Assembly (NCBI GenBank): GCA_026874595.1
Contig: CM049321.1
Coordinates: 21,052,979 to 21,116,978 of the forward strand
DNA: 64,000 bases
From: Sipunculus nudus
Lineage: Eukaryota; Annelida; Sipuncula; Golfingiida; Sipunculidae
Direction: 5' to 3'
The position numbers and the translations under genes are program-made. Under the pieces are notes generated by a model. It was not told the origin of the DNA, did not search any database, and saw only the letters and a program-made list of their open reading frames with translations. This document shows positions 37,718-51,702 of this stretch, piece by piece. Within the stretch, counting starts at the first letter, position 1. The number at the start of each line of letters is the position of its first letter.

Positions 37718-38528
37718 GTGACCATTTATATTGTTTTTAAACATAACACAGGCATTTATTGTAACAGATATCTGTAGCCCTCGCTTCTGAGCCCTTTCCC
37801 TACATTTTATTTTCCTCTGCTGTGAGAGAGCCATAGTAAAAGGTTTTTGAAAAGTTGAGACATTCCAGTGGACAATAAAGCAATAATATCCCAGCTAAAA
37901 AAAGTGTCTGATATAAGAATACTGAATACAGACATATTTCTATCATACAGTAACATAACATACCACTTCAACATATTTATGTCCCTTAAACAACTGAATC
38001 AAGTAGGTCTCCATCTCAAATGGTAAAAATAAACCTGTCTGGTGGGGACTTCCCCGGGTTTTCCCCACATAAAATGTCATACCAATTCATCAGCCTCCAG
38101 CGCAGGGTAAAGATCTGTTGTGTTTACCATTGACATTCATGATAAATCTTCTGTAAAAAGAATGATGCATCATTCATATTAAAGAGTCTCCTGCGAATGT
38201 CTCAACTTTCAGGCTTAGGGAATTTTAACTTTTCAAGTAAGTACGGTTTAGGCACTAAAGCAAGAATTTTAGTGAAATTTCTTGTTGATTCATATACAAT
38301 GTTACAGTAACATATATCTGCCCCCAAAGGCATAAGTTTCCCTGTCATACACACAATATTTGATTAAATATAAATTTTTCCAGTGAAGGATTTATGCTCT
38401 AGTTTTATTCAAGCTTTTTATGCGGTGCATGGGTACCTGTGGAAGGAGATACCTATGCCGCATAATTTGCAGTTAAGATCACTACTGAAGGTTATGCCAT
38501 GATTTTAAGCATGAGTTTGGAACTTTGT

Positions 38529-41500
38529 TTTTAGCGAACCTGTGAGCTTATGCGATGGTGCGGCGTCGTCTGTCGTACGTCGTCTGTATGTTAACCATAG
38601 CTATCTCAAAAACAGCAGGAGCTAGCATCGCCAAATTTTTTGCAAATAATCAGTCATTCAAAAAACTATATTGGATTTTGTTTATTTTTTAGCTCAGCTG
38701 ACTATAAGTCATCTGAGCTATAGTCGTGGTCCATTGTCCGTCGTCCGTCCGTCTGTCCGTCCGTCCGTCCGTCTGTCCGTAGATGTGGCACGTTTTGAAA
38801 CCGTAAGACCTAGGAATCCAAAATTCGACATAATGTTAGATGTCCCCAAGATCTCCTACCAAGCCGAAAACTGGGTCTTTGCAACATCGTTCCTTTGAGA
38901 AATTAAGGAAAAACCTCAATTTTTTATTAAAAACCTATTTTCACACTTCAGGACTGCCTAATATCAAAACCACTCATCGGTTTTTCCTCATATTTACCAT
39001 AAATATTCCTCTATATAGTTCCTATGTACATGCCAGAAATTATGTCTGTATTATTTAGTTTAAAAAAGTTATGGGCCCAAACATAATGCATTTTGTAAAA
39101 AATCAGGAAAGATATTTGATCTCTTAACACAAAAAATGTTAAAGCTATCGACCTTTTTTCCAGTAATATAACTTTAATTAATCAAAATTAAAGTGTATAC
39201 CCAAAATTAGATGAAAATCTTTTAAATTTTCTAAAATATTAATAAAAATAAAAAATTGGTACCTTAAATTTTGCCCAACTTTGACCATGGCACATTTTTT
39301 TCCTGTAAGTACTGTGGATTTAATTTTCACAGCATGTTTTTGTTAGCATTTCAACTGTTAACACCAAAAATTTGAAACCAGTTGATCAAAAACTGTAGAT
39401 TTTAATAAGTTTTCAAGCACCATGTAACATATTGTTTACATCAAGCTAGTGTTATGCAGTTTGCAAGAGCTCAGCTCCCCAGCTTCAGCTCTTAGTTCCT
39501 TAAATTCGGCATACAGTTAGATGTCTCCAAAATCCCCTACCATGCCAAGAATTTGGTCAATAGGACTTAATACCTTCGAGATATTAATGAAAAACTTTAT
39601 TTTTCCATTAAAAACCCATTGTTACACTTCAAGACTGCCTAATATCAAAACCACTGATCTGACTTAAATCATAAATAATATACATATTTTTCATTCTCTA
39701 TGCACATGCCAGAATGATGTCAGTATTGCGTAATTGTTTTAAGTTATGGGCCCAAACATAATGCACTTTGTAAAAAATCAAGAAATATATTTACTCCCTT
39801 AACAAGGGCATTGCTGAAGCTAGAGATTTTTTTGTCAGGGATGTAACATTATTTAATCAAGCTTCAATTGAATACCCAAAATTAGTTCTGAATTTTTCAA
39901 ATTTTATAAGTTATTAGTATAAATATAAAATTAGTACCTTAAATTTTGCCCAACTGTGACCATGGCATGTTTGTGTCCTGTGAGCACTGTTGATATAATT
40001 TTCATATCATGCACACATTAGGATTTCAGCTTTTTAGTTTAGAAAGCTGAAAGAAATTGGCCAAAAATTGTAGCTTTTATTAATGTTTTTTATGAGACCC
40101 TGTCAGACTTTGGCTCTCTCCAGCCCCTCTTGAGTCACCTGTATGTTGACCTTGTTGACCTTTCATCAAATTATGCACGCTTGAGGCGAGGCATACAGGA
40201 ATCCAGGCAGCTTATGGCCAGCCACAGTTGATCCAGGTGTCCAACCCAACTCATCTAGTAGTTTTAACCAACAACATAACAATAAACAATAAATTAATAA
40301 ATTTTTATTGGTTTTTAATAACAAATTAAAGAAAAATTGAAAAGGAATTTGTTAGTTTATAATAACAGGAAATTAACTTGCAGTTACTGATGATATAAGA
40401 ATCTTGTATCGATGGGTAGAATGTCACATATTCCAAATAACACCATGCAGTCACCTATGGCATTTTTCAGTTCAATTTTAATGATAAAGAAGTAAATCAT
40501 ATTATTAATTACTAATCATTAGGGATCATATGAAGGAAATTAATGATAGACAAAGATGCAGTTGATAATATTAATCTAGATTCCTACTGTGATGTGAAAT
40601 TAGTCCAAAATGATTTTTTACAGTTATTTTTTAATATAAATAAAAGCCATAAAACCAGGTACTTATGATCATTATTTAAATGTGTGAATTTTGTATATTC
40701 TGGATTCTCAACATCATTGGTTGGTGAAACTGAATAAATACCAGACATTATGCGAATACTTTGTAATTGTATTTAAATACGAATATGATTATGTACTCCA
40801 TTATAAAATTTCTTGCATAAAGAATAGGAATTCAGGTAAAAATGAAAGTATATGAATACTCATGCAAATACTTTCAAAATGTATTCATGAATGCATTCAT
40901 GAATATATTCTTTAATATTATTTTAATAATCATATCAGTTATATTTCATTTAAAAAAAAAACATGATTCTCTTATTATTTTTTATAAAAATTATATTTGG
41001 GACAATATTTGTTATTTTTTTTTAATAAATAGTTAAACTCTTATATTATATGTTCTGCTTATAAGTTATATAGCCAAGTCAAAATCTGTGTGACAATAGT
41101 ACTCCATTTGTTAATAAAATAAATGAAATCAATCCTCTTCCCTGTCTCCAAAGGTACTATCAAAATCATACATAAGCTAAACAACAACAACTCATTATAC
41201 AGCTTATATTTATTACCACACAAAACCAGCATGTGCCTCATTTCTAAATCATATTTTTTTATCATATATAACAGCTGAGCGTCGTGACCCATAGGTCCCT
41301 TGTTTTCTTACTGCATTTTCCTAGATTTTATAGGGAAAAAGCTTAAAAAGCTTTAAAAATCTTCTCTGAAACTGTCCAGCCAAATTGTCCAATATTTCAC
41401 AGAAATGATCCCTGGAACAATCTTTCTCAAGTTTGTTCGAATGGTTCCAGTTCGGAGATTTTTGGCCGAGTTACAGGAGGTTGAACTTTGTCAATTGGGC

Positions 41501-43367
41501 AAAAAAGCATATTAAAATTTTAATCTCAGAAACGGCTGGAGCTATCATCACCAAATTTTATGCCAATGTTGGTCACATAGGTCATATCTGAAATTGAGGT
41601 ATTGGTGGCGCCACCTGCATCGACCTTTTTTGTACGGGGTCATCAGTGCCTGTATCACACTGAGGGCTACAAAAAACTTCTTCTCTGAAACCATATGGCC
41701 AAAATGTTTAATATTGCACAGAAATGATCCTAGGGTAGTGCTTTCTCAAGTTTGTTCAAATGGTCTCTTTTCAGTGACTTTTGGCTAAGTTATGGGAAGC
41801 TGAATTTAGTCATATGCCATAACAGCCCATTTTAGCTCAGTGGCTACAAAGATCTTCTTCTCAAAAACCACTGGGCCAAATGCTTAAATCTTACACATTA
41901 ATTATCCTCAGATGTTGATAATTCAAGTTTGTTCAAATGGTTTTGGTTCAGTGCTTTTTGGCTGAGTTAGGGGAAGCTGAACTTAGCCAGTTTGCTGTAT
42001 CTTCCTATATGAGTTATAAACCTGGGAAACGTTTTTCGACTGATGCCACTGAAGCCAGTTTGTTTAATATTTTACAAGAATAATCCCTACAATAATTCTT
42101 ATAATAATTGTCATGAATGGTTCCACATGAATGATTTTTGGCTGAATTATGGAGATTGAATTGAGTCATTTTACCATATATGTTAGCTGTGTTATGCTGG
42201 TACATCTAGCATTGCAACAGTTTATCAGCATCTATTACATCATGCCACTAGACATTTAGATTTTAGGTTATCTTTGGTTAATATTTTGGTTATAATTCAA
42301 GAAAGTTTTTTTAAAAGCTTTTAAAAAATTTAGATTTATGATTTAAGTTATTCATCATACCAGGCTATGTAACAATCATGGGTATTCAGTTTTCTGTGGC
42401 TATATAAAGACAACTGTACATGAATTATTAATTATTGGTATCCCTACTCAACTTAATTAAAGAATTTGCCATCATCGTATTTTAATTTTGCATTCAGTAT
42501 GCGTCCATAATAATTTTACATATATTCCTGATTTCTTTTTTATAAAAAGTCAGCTGAAATGCATTTTGTATTGGGAAAATAAATTTCAAAATTATTTCAA
42601 GTAGGGACCACTTTTGTGTACAGATAGCAGCACTTGGTTTACCATTGGCAGATTGTCAGTTCCTTAATGTTGGCTATTAGCCAAGATGATGTAAGCTATA
42701 TAAATAGTTTTGGCACAGTGCCAGGATTGGAAGAAGTGCAGCCAGGTATAGGTCAAGAGTTCACTCAGTGCAGGAGCTGCATTCTATTTATAGCTTTGGT
42801 AGACTGCTTATTGCATCATATATGGCACCCAAGTTCAGCCTGAATCTATTTATAGCTTTGGCAGACTGCCAACTGTGTCAGATTATGCAACAGGTCAAGA
42901 GTTCACTCAGTGCAGCCAGGTACAGGTCAAAAGTTCACTCAGTCTAGCCAGGTGCAGGTCCAGAGTTCACTCAGTGCAGTAGCTTGAGGCAGCAATTTGT
43001 CACAGGTCACTCGGGGGCAACTGCCTTACTCACCTAAGCCTTGTCAGCCCAGTGCATCAAACTCTGGAGAAGTTTGACCTGTCTATGCATCTTTGATGGT
43101 ATTCTCATGGTGCCACCTACATTGGCTTTTGCAGTGTATGCGCCTGCTTATTTCTACAGAGGAAAACATCAGCCTAAAATTGGGCATGTTTATACATATC
43201 GGGTAGCTTTATAGTGTACAAGACTAGTGGCGCCACCTACAATAATTTTTGCACAGTGTATGTCCCTGCTTATTTCACAGGAGGGGTTTGACATATCAGT
43301 CTGACATTGGGCATATTTATATATCTCTTCATTGTATATAAGACAGGTGGTGCCAGCTACAATCATT
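38529..43367 (+). repeat. Repeat B, right copy, split by element A copy 2
   Basis: Starts TTAGCGAACCTGTGAGC, is interrupted at about 38690 by an A element, and resumes at 41307 (CTTACTGCATTTTCC). It continues, in opposite orientation, along the sequence seen at 1-2385, including the palindrome at about 41605. The part at 42840-43260 matches the extreme left of the window. It runs into element C1 at 43368. Confidence 0.75.
38686..41306 (+). mobile_element. Hairpin-ended element A, full-length copy 2 (2.6 kb)
   Basis: Near-identical to 35101-37717 over its whole length. It shows scattered substitutions and small indels, for example a gap of about 15 bases near 40590 relative to 36988. It is inserted in repeat B; the other B copy (about 2229-2240) shows the uninterrupted site. 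The flanks show no clear target duplication. Confidence 0.88.
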
Positions 43368-45385
43368 GTATCTGCCAAAACAGAGTTTTGCGGATACTAT
43401 GTTTTCAGTCGGACGCCGAGGCTGCCGCCATCGCCGCTAAGGTTTCCGAAAAAATCCTCCATAACCACTGGGCAGAATTTTTTAAAATTTGGAATTATGA
43501 TCAGTCGCATGTGAACTGCTGGGCCCTCATTTTTGGTTGACCTCTGACCTTTCTTCTCTGCTCAGCGTCCATTTGTGCGTCTGTTTCCACACATAAACCC
43601 ACATATCTCAGGAACCAGTTGACCGATCAGTCTAAAAATTTTGCACAAATGTAGCCCTTTGATAGCTTTATAACATACACTAAAAATGGTGGCGCCACCT
43701 ACAACCATTTTTGCACAGCGTCCACCTGTTCATCTGCCTTAGGATAAAATCACTCATATCTCAGCAGTGGTTTGACTTTTCCACCTAAATTTTGCAGGTT
43801 TATACATCCTGGACAGCTCTCTTGATTTATGGCAGGTGGCGCCACCTGCATTCAGGTTTACTCTGCAGACATCCAAGCTCAAATCTCGGAACCGTTAGAC
43901 TGATTGGGCCAAAATTTTGCATGTGTATAGATCTCACATAGCTCTTCATCATAGGCAAAACTAGTGGCGCCACCTGCAACCATTTATGCACAGCGTCCAT
44001 CTGTTCATCTGCCTTGGGATAAAATCACTGATATCTCAGCAGTGGTTTGACTTATCCACCTGAAATTTTGCAGGTTTATACATCCCGGACAGCTTTCTCG
44101 ATTTTATGACAGGTGGCGCCACCTACATTCATGTTTACTCTGCAGACATCCAAGCTCATATTTCGGGAACTGTTTGACTGATTGGGCCAAAATTTTGCTT
44201 GTGTATAGATCTCACATAGCTCTTCATCGTAGGCAAAACTGGTGGTGCCATCTGCAACCATTTATGCACAGCGTCCATCTGTTTATCTGCCTTGGGATAA
44301 AATCACTGATATCTCAGCAGTGGTTTGACTTATCCACCTGAAATTTTGCAGGTTTATACATCCTGGACAGCTCTCTTGATTTTATGACAGGTTGCGCCAC
44401 CTACATTCACATTTACTCTGCAGACATCCAAGCTCATATCTGAGGAACCGTTTGACAGATTGGGCCAAAATTTTGCATGTGTATAGATCTTACATAGCTC
44501 TTCATCATAGGAAAAAGTGCTGGCGCCAACTGCAACCATTTATACACAGTGTCCATCTGTTCATCTGCCTTGGGATGAAATCACTGATATCTCAGCAGTG
44601 GTTTGACTTTTACACCTGAAATTTTGCAGGTTTATACATCCTAGACAGCTCTCTTGATTTTATGACAGGTGGCACCACCTACATTCAGGTTTACTCTGCA
44701 GACATCCAAGCTCATATCTCGGGAACAGTTTAACCGATTGGGCCAAAATTTTGCCTGTGTATAGATCTCACATAGCTCTTCATCATAGGCAAAACTGGTG
44801 GCGCCACCTGCAACCATTTATACACAGCGTCCATCTGTTCATCTGCCTTGGGATAAAATCACTGATATCTCAGCAGTGGTTTGACTTTTCCACCTGAAAT
44901 TTTACAGGTTTATACATCCTGGACAGCTTTCTCGATTTTATGACAGGTGGCGCCACCTACATTCAGGTTTACTCTGCAGACATTCAAGCTCATATCTCGG
45001 GAACCGTTTGACTGATTGGGCCAAAATTTTGCTTGTGTATAGATCTCACATGCTCTTCATCATAGGCAAAATTGGTGGCGCCACCTGCAACCACTTCTGC
45101 ACAGCTTCCATCTGTTCATCTGCCTTGGGATAAAATCACTCATATCTCAGCAGTGATTTGACTTATCCACCTGAAATTTTGCAGGTTTATATATCCTGGA
45201 CAATTTCCTCGATTTTATGACAGGTGGCACCACCTACATTCACGTTTACACTGCAGACATCCATGCTAATATGCAACACACCTCACTCTATTCCCCTTGC
45301 CACATAATCCATGCCTCACTTCACCCGTCCTACTCTGATTTCTGCGGATACACCTATTCGCTTGTTGACATCCCATATTCTAGTT
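43368..45385 (+). mobile_element. Hairpin-ended tandem-core element C1
   Basis: Starts GTATCTGCCAAAACAGAG with hairpin partner TTTTGCGGATAC, then TATGTTTTC and a GCCGCC-rich patch. About six dimeric cores of roughly 277 bp follow. Each half ends in a GGTGGCGCCACC-type palindrome (about 43690, 43836, 43964, 44111, 44667, 44798, 44945, 45074), spaced alternately near 131 and 147. It ends TGCGGATACACC...CATATTCTAGTT. No coding capacity. Confidence 0.85.
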
Positions 45386-45965
45386 TTAAAATGTCCTAGT
45401 CTGAAACTTGCAGGTCAGAAATGTCCATTTTGCTACACTAATAATGACAAAGGTAGATATGCAGGACTAAAGAGGATCAATATTAAATTTTATAAATAAA
45501 CCTCCATTCATACTCCCAAACTTTGCACAGGTTTGCATTAGGCCTGTAGGCCTTGTTTGATATATTCGTTGAGAGATCTCTGTGTGGCTTACTAAACCAT
45601 TATCAGTACTTAAAGTCAATATGTTTAGAGAAGTCTGCATGAGTATAATAGATCCCTCTACCAATATCTGTATTCCCACTTGTATCACTCTGTGGCCTGA
45701 AAACATCTTTAGTTATATCATTTGGAAGGTCAGTAGAGCCTGAAATCATTGCTTAAGAAAATACTACTGCATTACATTTTCTTCTTGGCTGAGGATGATG
45801 CAATAAAGATGATACAATCTATTTAGAAGTTGACTTCCAGTCTACCAGTCAGAAGAGTAACACAGAAGACAACAGACTGCCACTCATTCTAGTGTTTATA
45901 GAGCACAAGCTGGTGGCTGCTGACAAGAAACAGTGAAAAATGAACCTGGAGGAACATCGTAACAA
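45386..45965. other. No gene recognised between C1 and G
   Basis: May include the remainder of repeat B beyond C1, but no second copy in the window lets me confirm this. Confidence 0.4.
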
Positions 45966-46640
45966 TGTCTCCCCCTCCCATAGGGGGAGACATAATGTTT
46001 GGTCTGTCTGTGTAGTCGGTAGTTGGGATTAGCATCTTTGTCATTTCTTGTGGACATATTAACTTTGAACCACACCTTGTTCATCAAATGGTACACATCA
46101 TTTGTATATGCCATGTTCTTGGCTGTTTTTGAAAACTGTGACCATGGCTTTGGTCTTCAAGGTCAAATCTGCAGAAATATATGGTAATTATATTTGAAAA
46201 ACTGAAGATTTTCCCTACATGTTTGGCACACAATTTGATCCCACAATGCTCTTTAAAATAAAAAGTAAAACCTGGTGACCTTCACCTCAACCTACAAGGC
46301 CAAATCAGCCAAATTATAGTTTCATCATCTTAAGGGATTCTTGTGAACTATATAGCATATTTTGTCCTCCGTTTGATAGACAAAATGTTCCCAAAATCCT
46401 CTAGTTTCTCAAATAAGTTTGACTCTTGGTATTGGCAAATAATGACTGGATTCAGTCTTCACAATGTGACCAGTCCTTTAAGAAGAACCTGTCAACTTTG
46501 GTGTCAGAAGGTGGAAAGTCAAGATCACATCTAAAGTTATCTCAGTTTCACTTTCAGATAATAAAAATAAATGTTGTGATAGTTAAGCTGAAATGTCTTG
46601 CCAGTCAGCTGAGCATCATGAACCTTGATGCACTATTTCA
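45966..46640 (+). mobile_element. Hairpin-started element G
   Basis: Begins GTCTCCCCCT, short loop, AGGGGGAGAC, then ATAATGTTTGGTC, parallel to the hairpin plus ATACTATGTTTT of C and D. Near its 3' side GTCAGCTGAGCATCATGA resembles the family A end. The right boundary is uncertain. Confidence 0.5.
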
Positions 46641-46824
46641 GTGAGCAGAGGTTATAGGCAGTGAAAACAGACATACTAGTATTAAGTGTGGGTGTGTTGC
46701 AGATAATTGTATCAGCCAAAACAAAGTTCTTGGGGTACTATGTTTTTGACTGGGTTCCCCTGTCTCTTCTGCGTTCCCGCCTCCGCATTTGTGAGACTCC
46801 TGTGAGACCACTGGACTGATTTTT

Positions 46825-49800
46825 AGCTCAGCTGACTGAAAGTCATTTGAGCTATAGCGATCACTCTTTGTCCGTCGTCCGTCTGTCCGTCCGTTAACCA
46901 GGCACAAATCGTAACCGCTGGACCTAGAACCTTGTAACTTGGGATTCTGAGAGGTCAATAAAAAATCTCCTTGGAAACCAGAAATTAGGTCTCTGTTACC
47001 CATATCCTTCGAGCTATGTGGCCCCAAAGTACCCCCCAGAAAAGTCAAAAATTTCATACAAAAACTTCAATATCTCATTAACTACTTGACTGATGGTCAT
47101 GATTTTTGGCATACATATTGATCATGAGATGTTCGATCAGTTCCTGCAGACTGGTGGTGCCACCTGTATTTTTCGATTTTTTACGATTTTTTCCTCTATT
47201 TTTGAGACCTTTGAGGATGCTGTCATCTGTTAGCGTGGCACAAATCGTAACGACTGGACTTAGAATCTTAATTCTTGACACACTGAGAGGTCCATGAAAA
47301 ATCTCCTTGGAAACCAGAAATTAGGTCTCTGTTACCCATATCCTTTGAGCTATCGGGCCCCAAAGTACCCCCCAGAATAGTAAAAAAAAAAAAAAAACTT
47401 CAATATCTCAATAACTACATCACTGATGGTCTTCATTTTTGGCATACATATTGATCATGAGATGTTCGATCAGTTCCTGCAGACTGGTGTCGCCACCTGT
47501 ACTGTTTGATTTTTTACGATTTTTTCCTCTATTTTTGAGACCTTTGAGGATGCTGTCATCTGTTAGCGTGGCACAAATCGTAACGACTGGACCTAGAATC
47601 TTCATTTTCGACACACTGAGAGACCTATGAAAAGTCTCCATGGAAACCAGAAATTAGGTCTCTGTTACCCATATCCTTCGAGCTATGGGGCCCAAAATTA
47701 CCCCCCAGAATAGTCAAAAATTTCATACAAAAACTTCAATATCTCATTAACTACATCACTGATGGTCATGATTTTCGACATACATATTGATCATGAGATG
47801 TTTCATCAGTTTGTGCAGACTGGTGGTGCCACCTGTATTTTTCAATGTTCACGAATTGTTTTCTCCATTTTTGAGACATTTAAGGATGTAGTTATCTGTC
47901 AACAGGGTACAAATAGTAACGACTGGACCTAGAATCTTCGTTCTTGACACACAGGGAGACCCATGATAAGTCTCCATGGAAACCTGAAATTTGGTCTCTG
48001 TTACCCATATCCTTTGAGCTATGGCACTCCAAAGTACAGCTCAGAATAATGGAAAATTTGATACAAAAGCTAAAGTATCTGAACAACTAATGCAGAGATA
48101 ACCATAATTGTTTGCATGGATATTGATCATGGAGTGTTTCATAAGTTTCTGCAGACTGGTGGCACCACCTGTATTTGTTCTTTTTTTTTTCCGAAATTTT
48201 TCTGTATTTTTGAGACCTTTAAAGATATGAACATCTGGTAACAGGGCACAAATCATAAAAACTGGACCAAGAATCTTCATTCTTGACACACAGGGAGACC
48301 CATGAAAAGTCTCTATGGAAACTTGAAATTAGGTCTCTGTTACCCATATTCTTTAAGTTGTATGGGTCCAAAATACCCCCCCCCCCCATGAATAATGGAA
48401 AATTTGATACAAAAACTGCAGTATTTCAATAACTACAACACTGATGGTCATGATTTTCGGCATACATATTGATCATGAGCTGTTCCATCAGTTTCTGCAG
48501 ACTGGGTGTGCCACCTCTATTTTTTTTCAAATTTTTACGAATTTTTTTCTTTTTTTTGAGACCTTTAAAGATGTGGTTATCTGTCAACAGGGAACAAATC
48601 GCAACAACTGGACCTAGAATCTTCATTCTTGTCATGCAAGGAGGCTCATGAAAGGTGCCTGTGGAAACTTGAAATTAGGTCTCTATTACCCATATCCTTC
48701 AAGCTATAGGACTCTGAAGTATCCCTCAGAATAATGGACAATTTGATACAAAAACTGAAGTATCTGAACAACTAATGCAGAGATCACCATGATTTTTTGC
48801 ATGGATATTGACCATTAAGTGTTTTTATTAGTTTCTGCAGACTGATGGAGCCACCTGTATTTTTGTATCCGCCAAAACGAAGTTTTGTGGATACTATGTT
48901 TTTGACCGAGTTCCTCCGCCGTGGCGGCGTTCCTTTCCAGAGAGCTCCTCGGAGACTAATGGACCGATTTTTCCCAAACTTACACCTATTATCGGGTCAC
49001 ATGTGAACTGGTGCCTAACCAATTTGCATTGACCTCTGACCTTTCCTCTCTATCCAGTGTCCATTTGTGGGTCTGTTTCCACTCATAAACCCTCATATCT
49101 CGGGAACCGTTTGACCGATCAGGAAATAAAATTGATACAAATGTAGCCCTTGGATTGCTTTATAACATACACAAAAAATGGTGGCGCCACCTGTAACCAT
49201 GTTTGCACAGTGTCCATCTGTTCATCTGCCTTGGGTTAAAATCACTCATATCTCTGCAGTGAATTGACTAATTCACCTGAAATTCGTCATGTGTATACAT
49301 CCAGGATAGCTTTCTTGATTTTATGACAGGTGGCGCCACCTACATTCACGTTCACGCTGATGACATCCAAGCTTATTTCTCGGGAACCGTTTGACCGCTC
49401 AGGAAATAAAATTTATACAAATGTAGCCCTTTGATAGCTCTGTAACATACACAAAAAATGGTGGCGCCACCTGTAACAATGTTTGCACAGCGTCTGTCTG
49501 TTAGTCTGCCGTGGCCTAAAATTACTCATTTCTCTGTAGTGGTTCGACATAACTGCCTAAAATTTTGCAGGTTTATAAATCGTGGACAGCTTTCTTGATT
49601 TTATGACAGGTGGCGCCACCTACATTCTAGTTAACGCTGGACACATCCAAGCTCATATCTCAGGAACCATTTGACCGATTGGGCCAAAATTGTGCATGTG
49701 TTTAGATCTCACATAGGTCTTTATCATACACAAAACAGGAGGGGTTACCTGCAAAGATTTTTGCACAGTGTTTGTCTGTTTGTCTGCCATTGGCAAAAAT

Positions 49801-50219
49801 CGCTCATATACATGTAGTGGTTTGACTTTTCTGCCTAAAATTTTGCAGGTGTATACAACTTGGACAGATTTCTGGATTTGTGGTAGGTGGCACAACCTAC
49901 ATACACATTTAGGCTGCAGACATCCATGCTAATATGCAACATACCTCACTCTATTTCCCCTTGCCACTCAATCCATGCCTCACTTTCCGATTTTGGCAGA
50001 TACATGTAGTCACTTGTCGGTTACCCGTATTCTAGTTTTAAAAGTTTACACATTTTTCTCTACTTTTGAGATATATAAATACAGACTAAATCTTGGCCTG
50101 TTGGTTAATCTGTTTGATGCTTCAGTTGAATTGGTATATACTACCATTCTGGTGATAAAATTTCCTTTTGCGAATCTCTTCCCAGTCAGCTGAGCGTCAT
50201 GACCCATGGGTCACTTGTT
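46825..50219 (+). mobile_element. Element A (copy A1) nested in C0
   Basis: Starts AGCTCAGCTGACT with hairpin partner AGTCATTTGAGCT, then CCGT repeats (46873-46895) and about six cores of 330-345 bp. The recurring phrase is CAATATCTCATTAAC at 47070, 47402 and 47738, with later variants. Each core holds a GGTGGTGCCACC-type palindrome. It ends GTCAGCTGAGCGTCATGACC, CATGGGTCACTTGTT. It is itself interrupted by a C element at 48865-50037. Confidence 0.85.
48865..50037 (+). mobile_element. Element C nested in A1
   Basis: Starts GTATCCGCCAAAACGAAG with partner TTTTGTGGATAC; a GCCGTGGCGGCG patch follows. Cores carry palindromes near 49182, 49327, 49460 and 49610. The 3' hairpin GTAGTC/GGTTAC is degenerate, and the element ends CCGTATTCTAGTT. 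Confidence 0.83.
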
Positions 50220-51633
50220 CCAAAACTTGATCCCATTATAGGGTCACATGTGAACTGGTACTATACCATTTTTGCGTTGAATTCAGACCTTTCCTTTCTG
50301 CAATGTTTTTATCTGTGTGTCTATTTTTACACATTAACCCCCATATCTTCGGAATCATTAGACCAATCAGGCTGAAATTTTGCACAAGTGTAGCATTTAG
50401 ATAGTTTAATATCATACAAAAAACTTGTGGTGCAACATGCAACCATTTTTGCTCAGCATCCATCTTTTCGTCTGCCTTGGTTTAAAATCACTTGTATCTC
50501 TTGATTGGTTGGACTTATCCATCTGAAAACTTGCATGTGTATACATCCTGGATAGTTTTTTTAGCTCAGCTGACTTTCAGTCATGCTGGGCTATAGCGAT
50601 GGGTCTTTGTCCGTCGTCCTTCCGTCTGTCCGTCCGGCCGGCCGTTAGCAGGGCACAAATCGTAACCGTAGGGGCTAGGGCCATGAACCCTATGCAGTCT
50701 TAGAGGTTATAAAAAGATCTCCTTGCAAACCTGAAATTAGGTCACTGTGACCTATATCTTGAAGTTATGGGGTGTGTTTGCACCCCCCAGAAATAACTCT
50801 TTGAGACAAAATTTTCATCCCAAACCTTCCATCTTTCACATACAGCTCACCTACCAACAGGGGAAGAACCATAATTTTTTTTAGGTCAAAAGGTCAAAGG
50901 TCAAGGTCACAGGAGCCTCTTCTTTGAAAAGCCTGTGGATGCATTTTAAGCCAACCCTTTCATCCCAATTCTTTGATCTGTCACATATAGCTCACCTACT
51001 AAGTTGGAGAAGAATCCTATAGATTTTGAGGTCACAAGGTCAAAGGTCAGGGTCACAGGATCCACTTCTTTGAAATGGTTGTGGACACATTTCAAGCTAG
51101 ACTTTTCATTCAAAACCTTTCAGCACTGATATGGCTTCTCTGCCAACAGGGGAAAAGACCTGTTGATTTTGAGGTCAAAGGTCAAGTTCACAGCACCCAC
51201 TTCTTGCATGGAGTAATTTTCAGGCAAACTTTTCAATCTGTACCTTCCATCTGTCATATATGGCTTACCTACCAATAAGGGAAGAAGCCTATTGATGTTG
51301 AGGTCAAAAAGTCAAAGGTCAAGGTCACAATATTTAATTGTTCTAAATGCTTGTTAGCATATTTCAAGTGTAACTGTTCAACCCAAACCTTCAGTCTTTC
51401 ACATATGCCACATCTATGCATCACTCAGTTTGACTAAAACTTCATATTTATGGGTCTTTTTGCTTGAATAAATAACTTATTGATTTTGGGGTCAGCTGGT
51501 CAGCAGGTTAAAGGTTGCAGGTCAAAGTTATTCACCCATTGGTTGCCAAGTAATTACACCAGATTTAAGTAGTTAGTAGTTACCCATCATTTAGAAAAAA
51601 TCCAGTTGATATGTGGGCAAAAGGCCAAGGTCA

Positions 51634-51702
51634 TAGGTCAGTGATGTTCACAATTACTTATTTTATAGGTCAGTGATGTTCACAATTACTTATTTTATAG
51701 AC
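51634..51702. repeat. Small tandem duplication
   Basis: Two adjacent copies of a unit of about 33 bases starting AGGTCAGTGATGTTCACA. Confidence 0.85.

Noticed and set aside
43368-45385. CRISPR-like array in the evenly spaced palindromes
   Set aside because: Eukaryotic context. The stretches between palindromes are themselves repeated rather than unique, and no cas-like genes are present.
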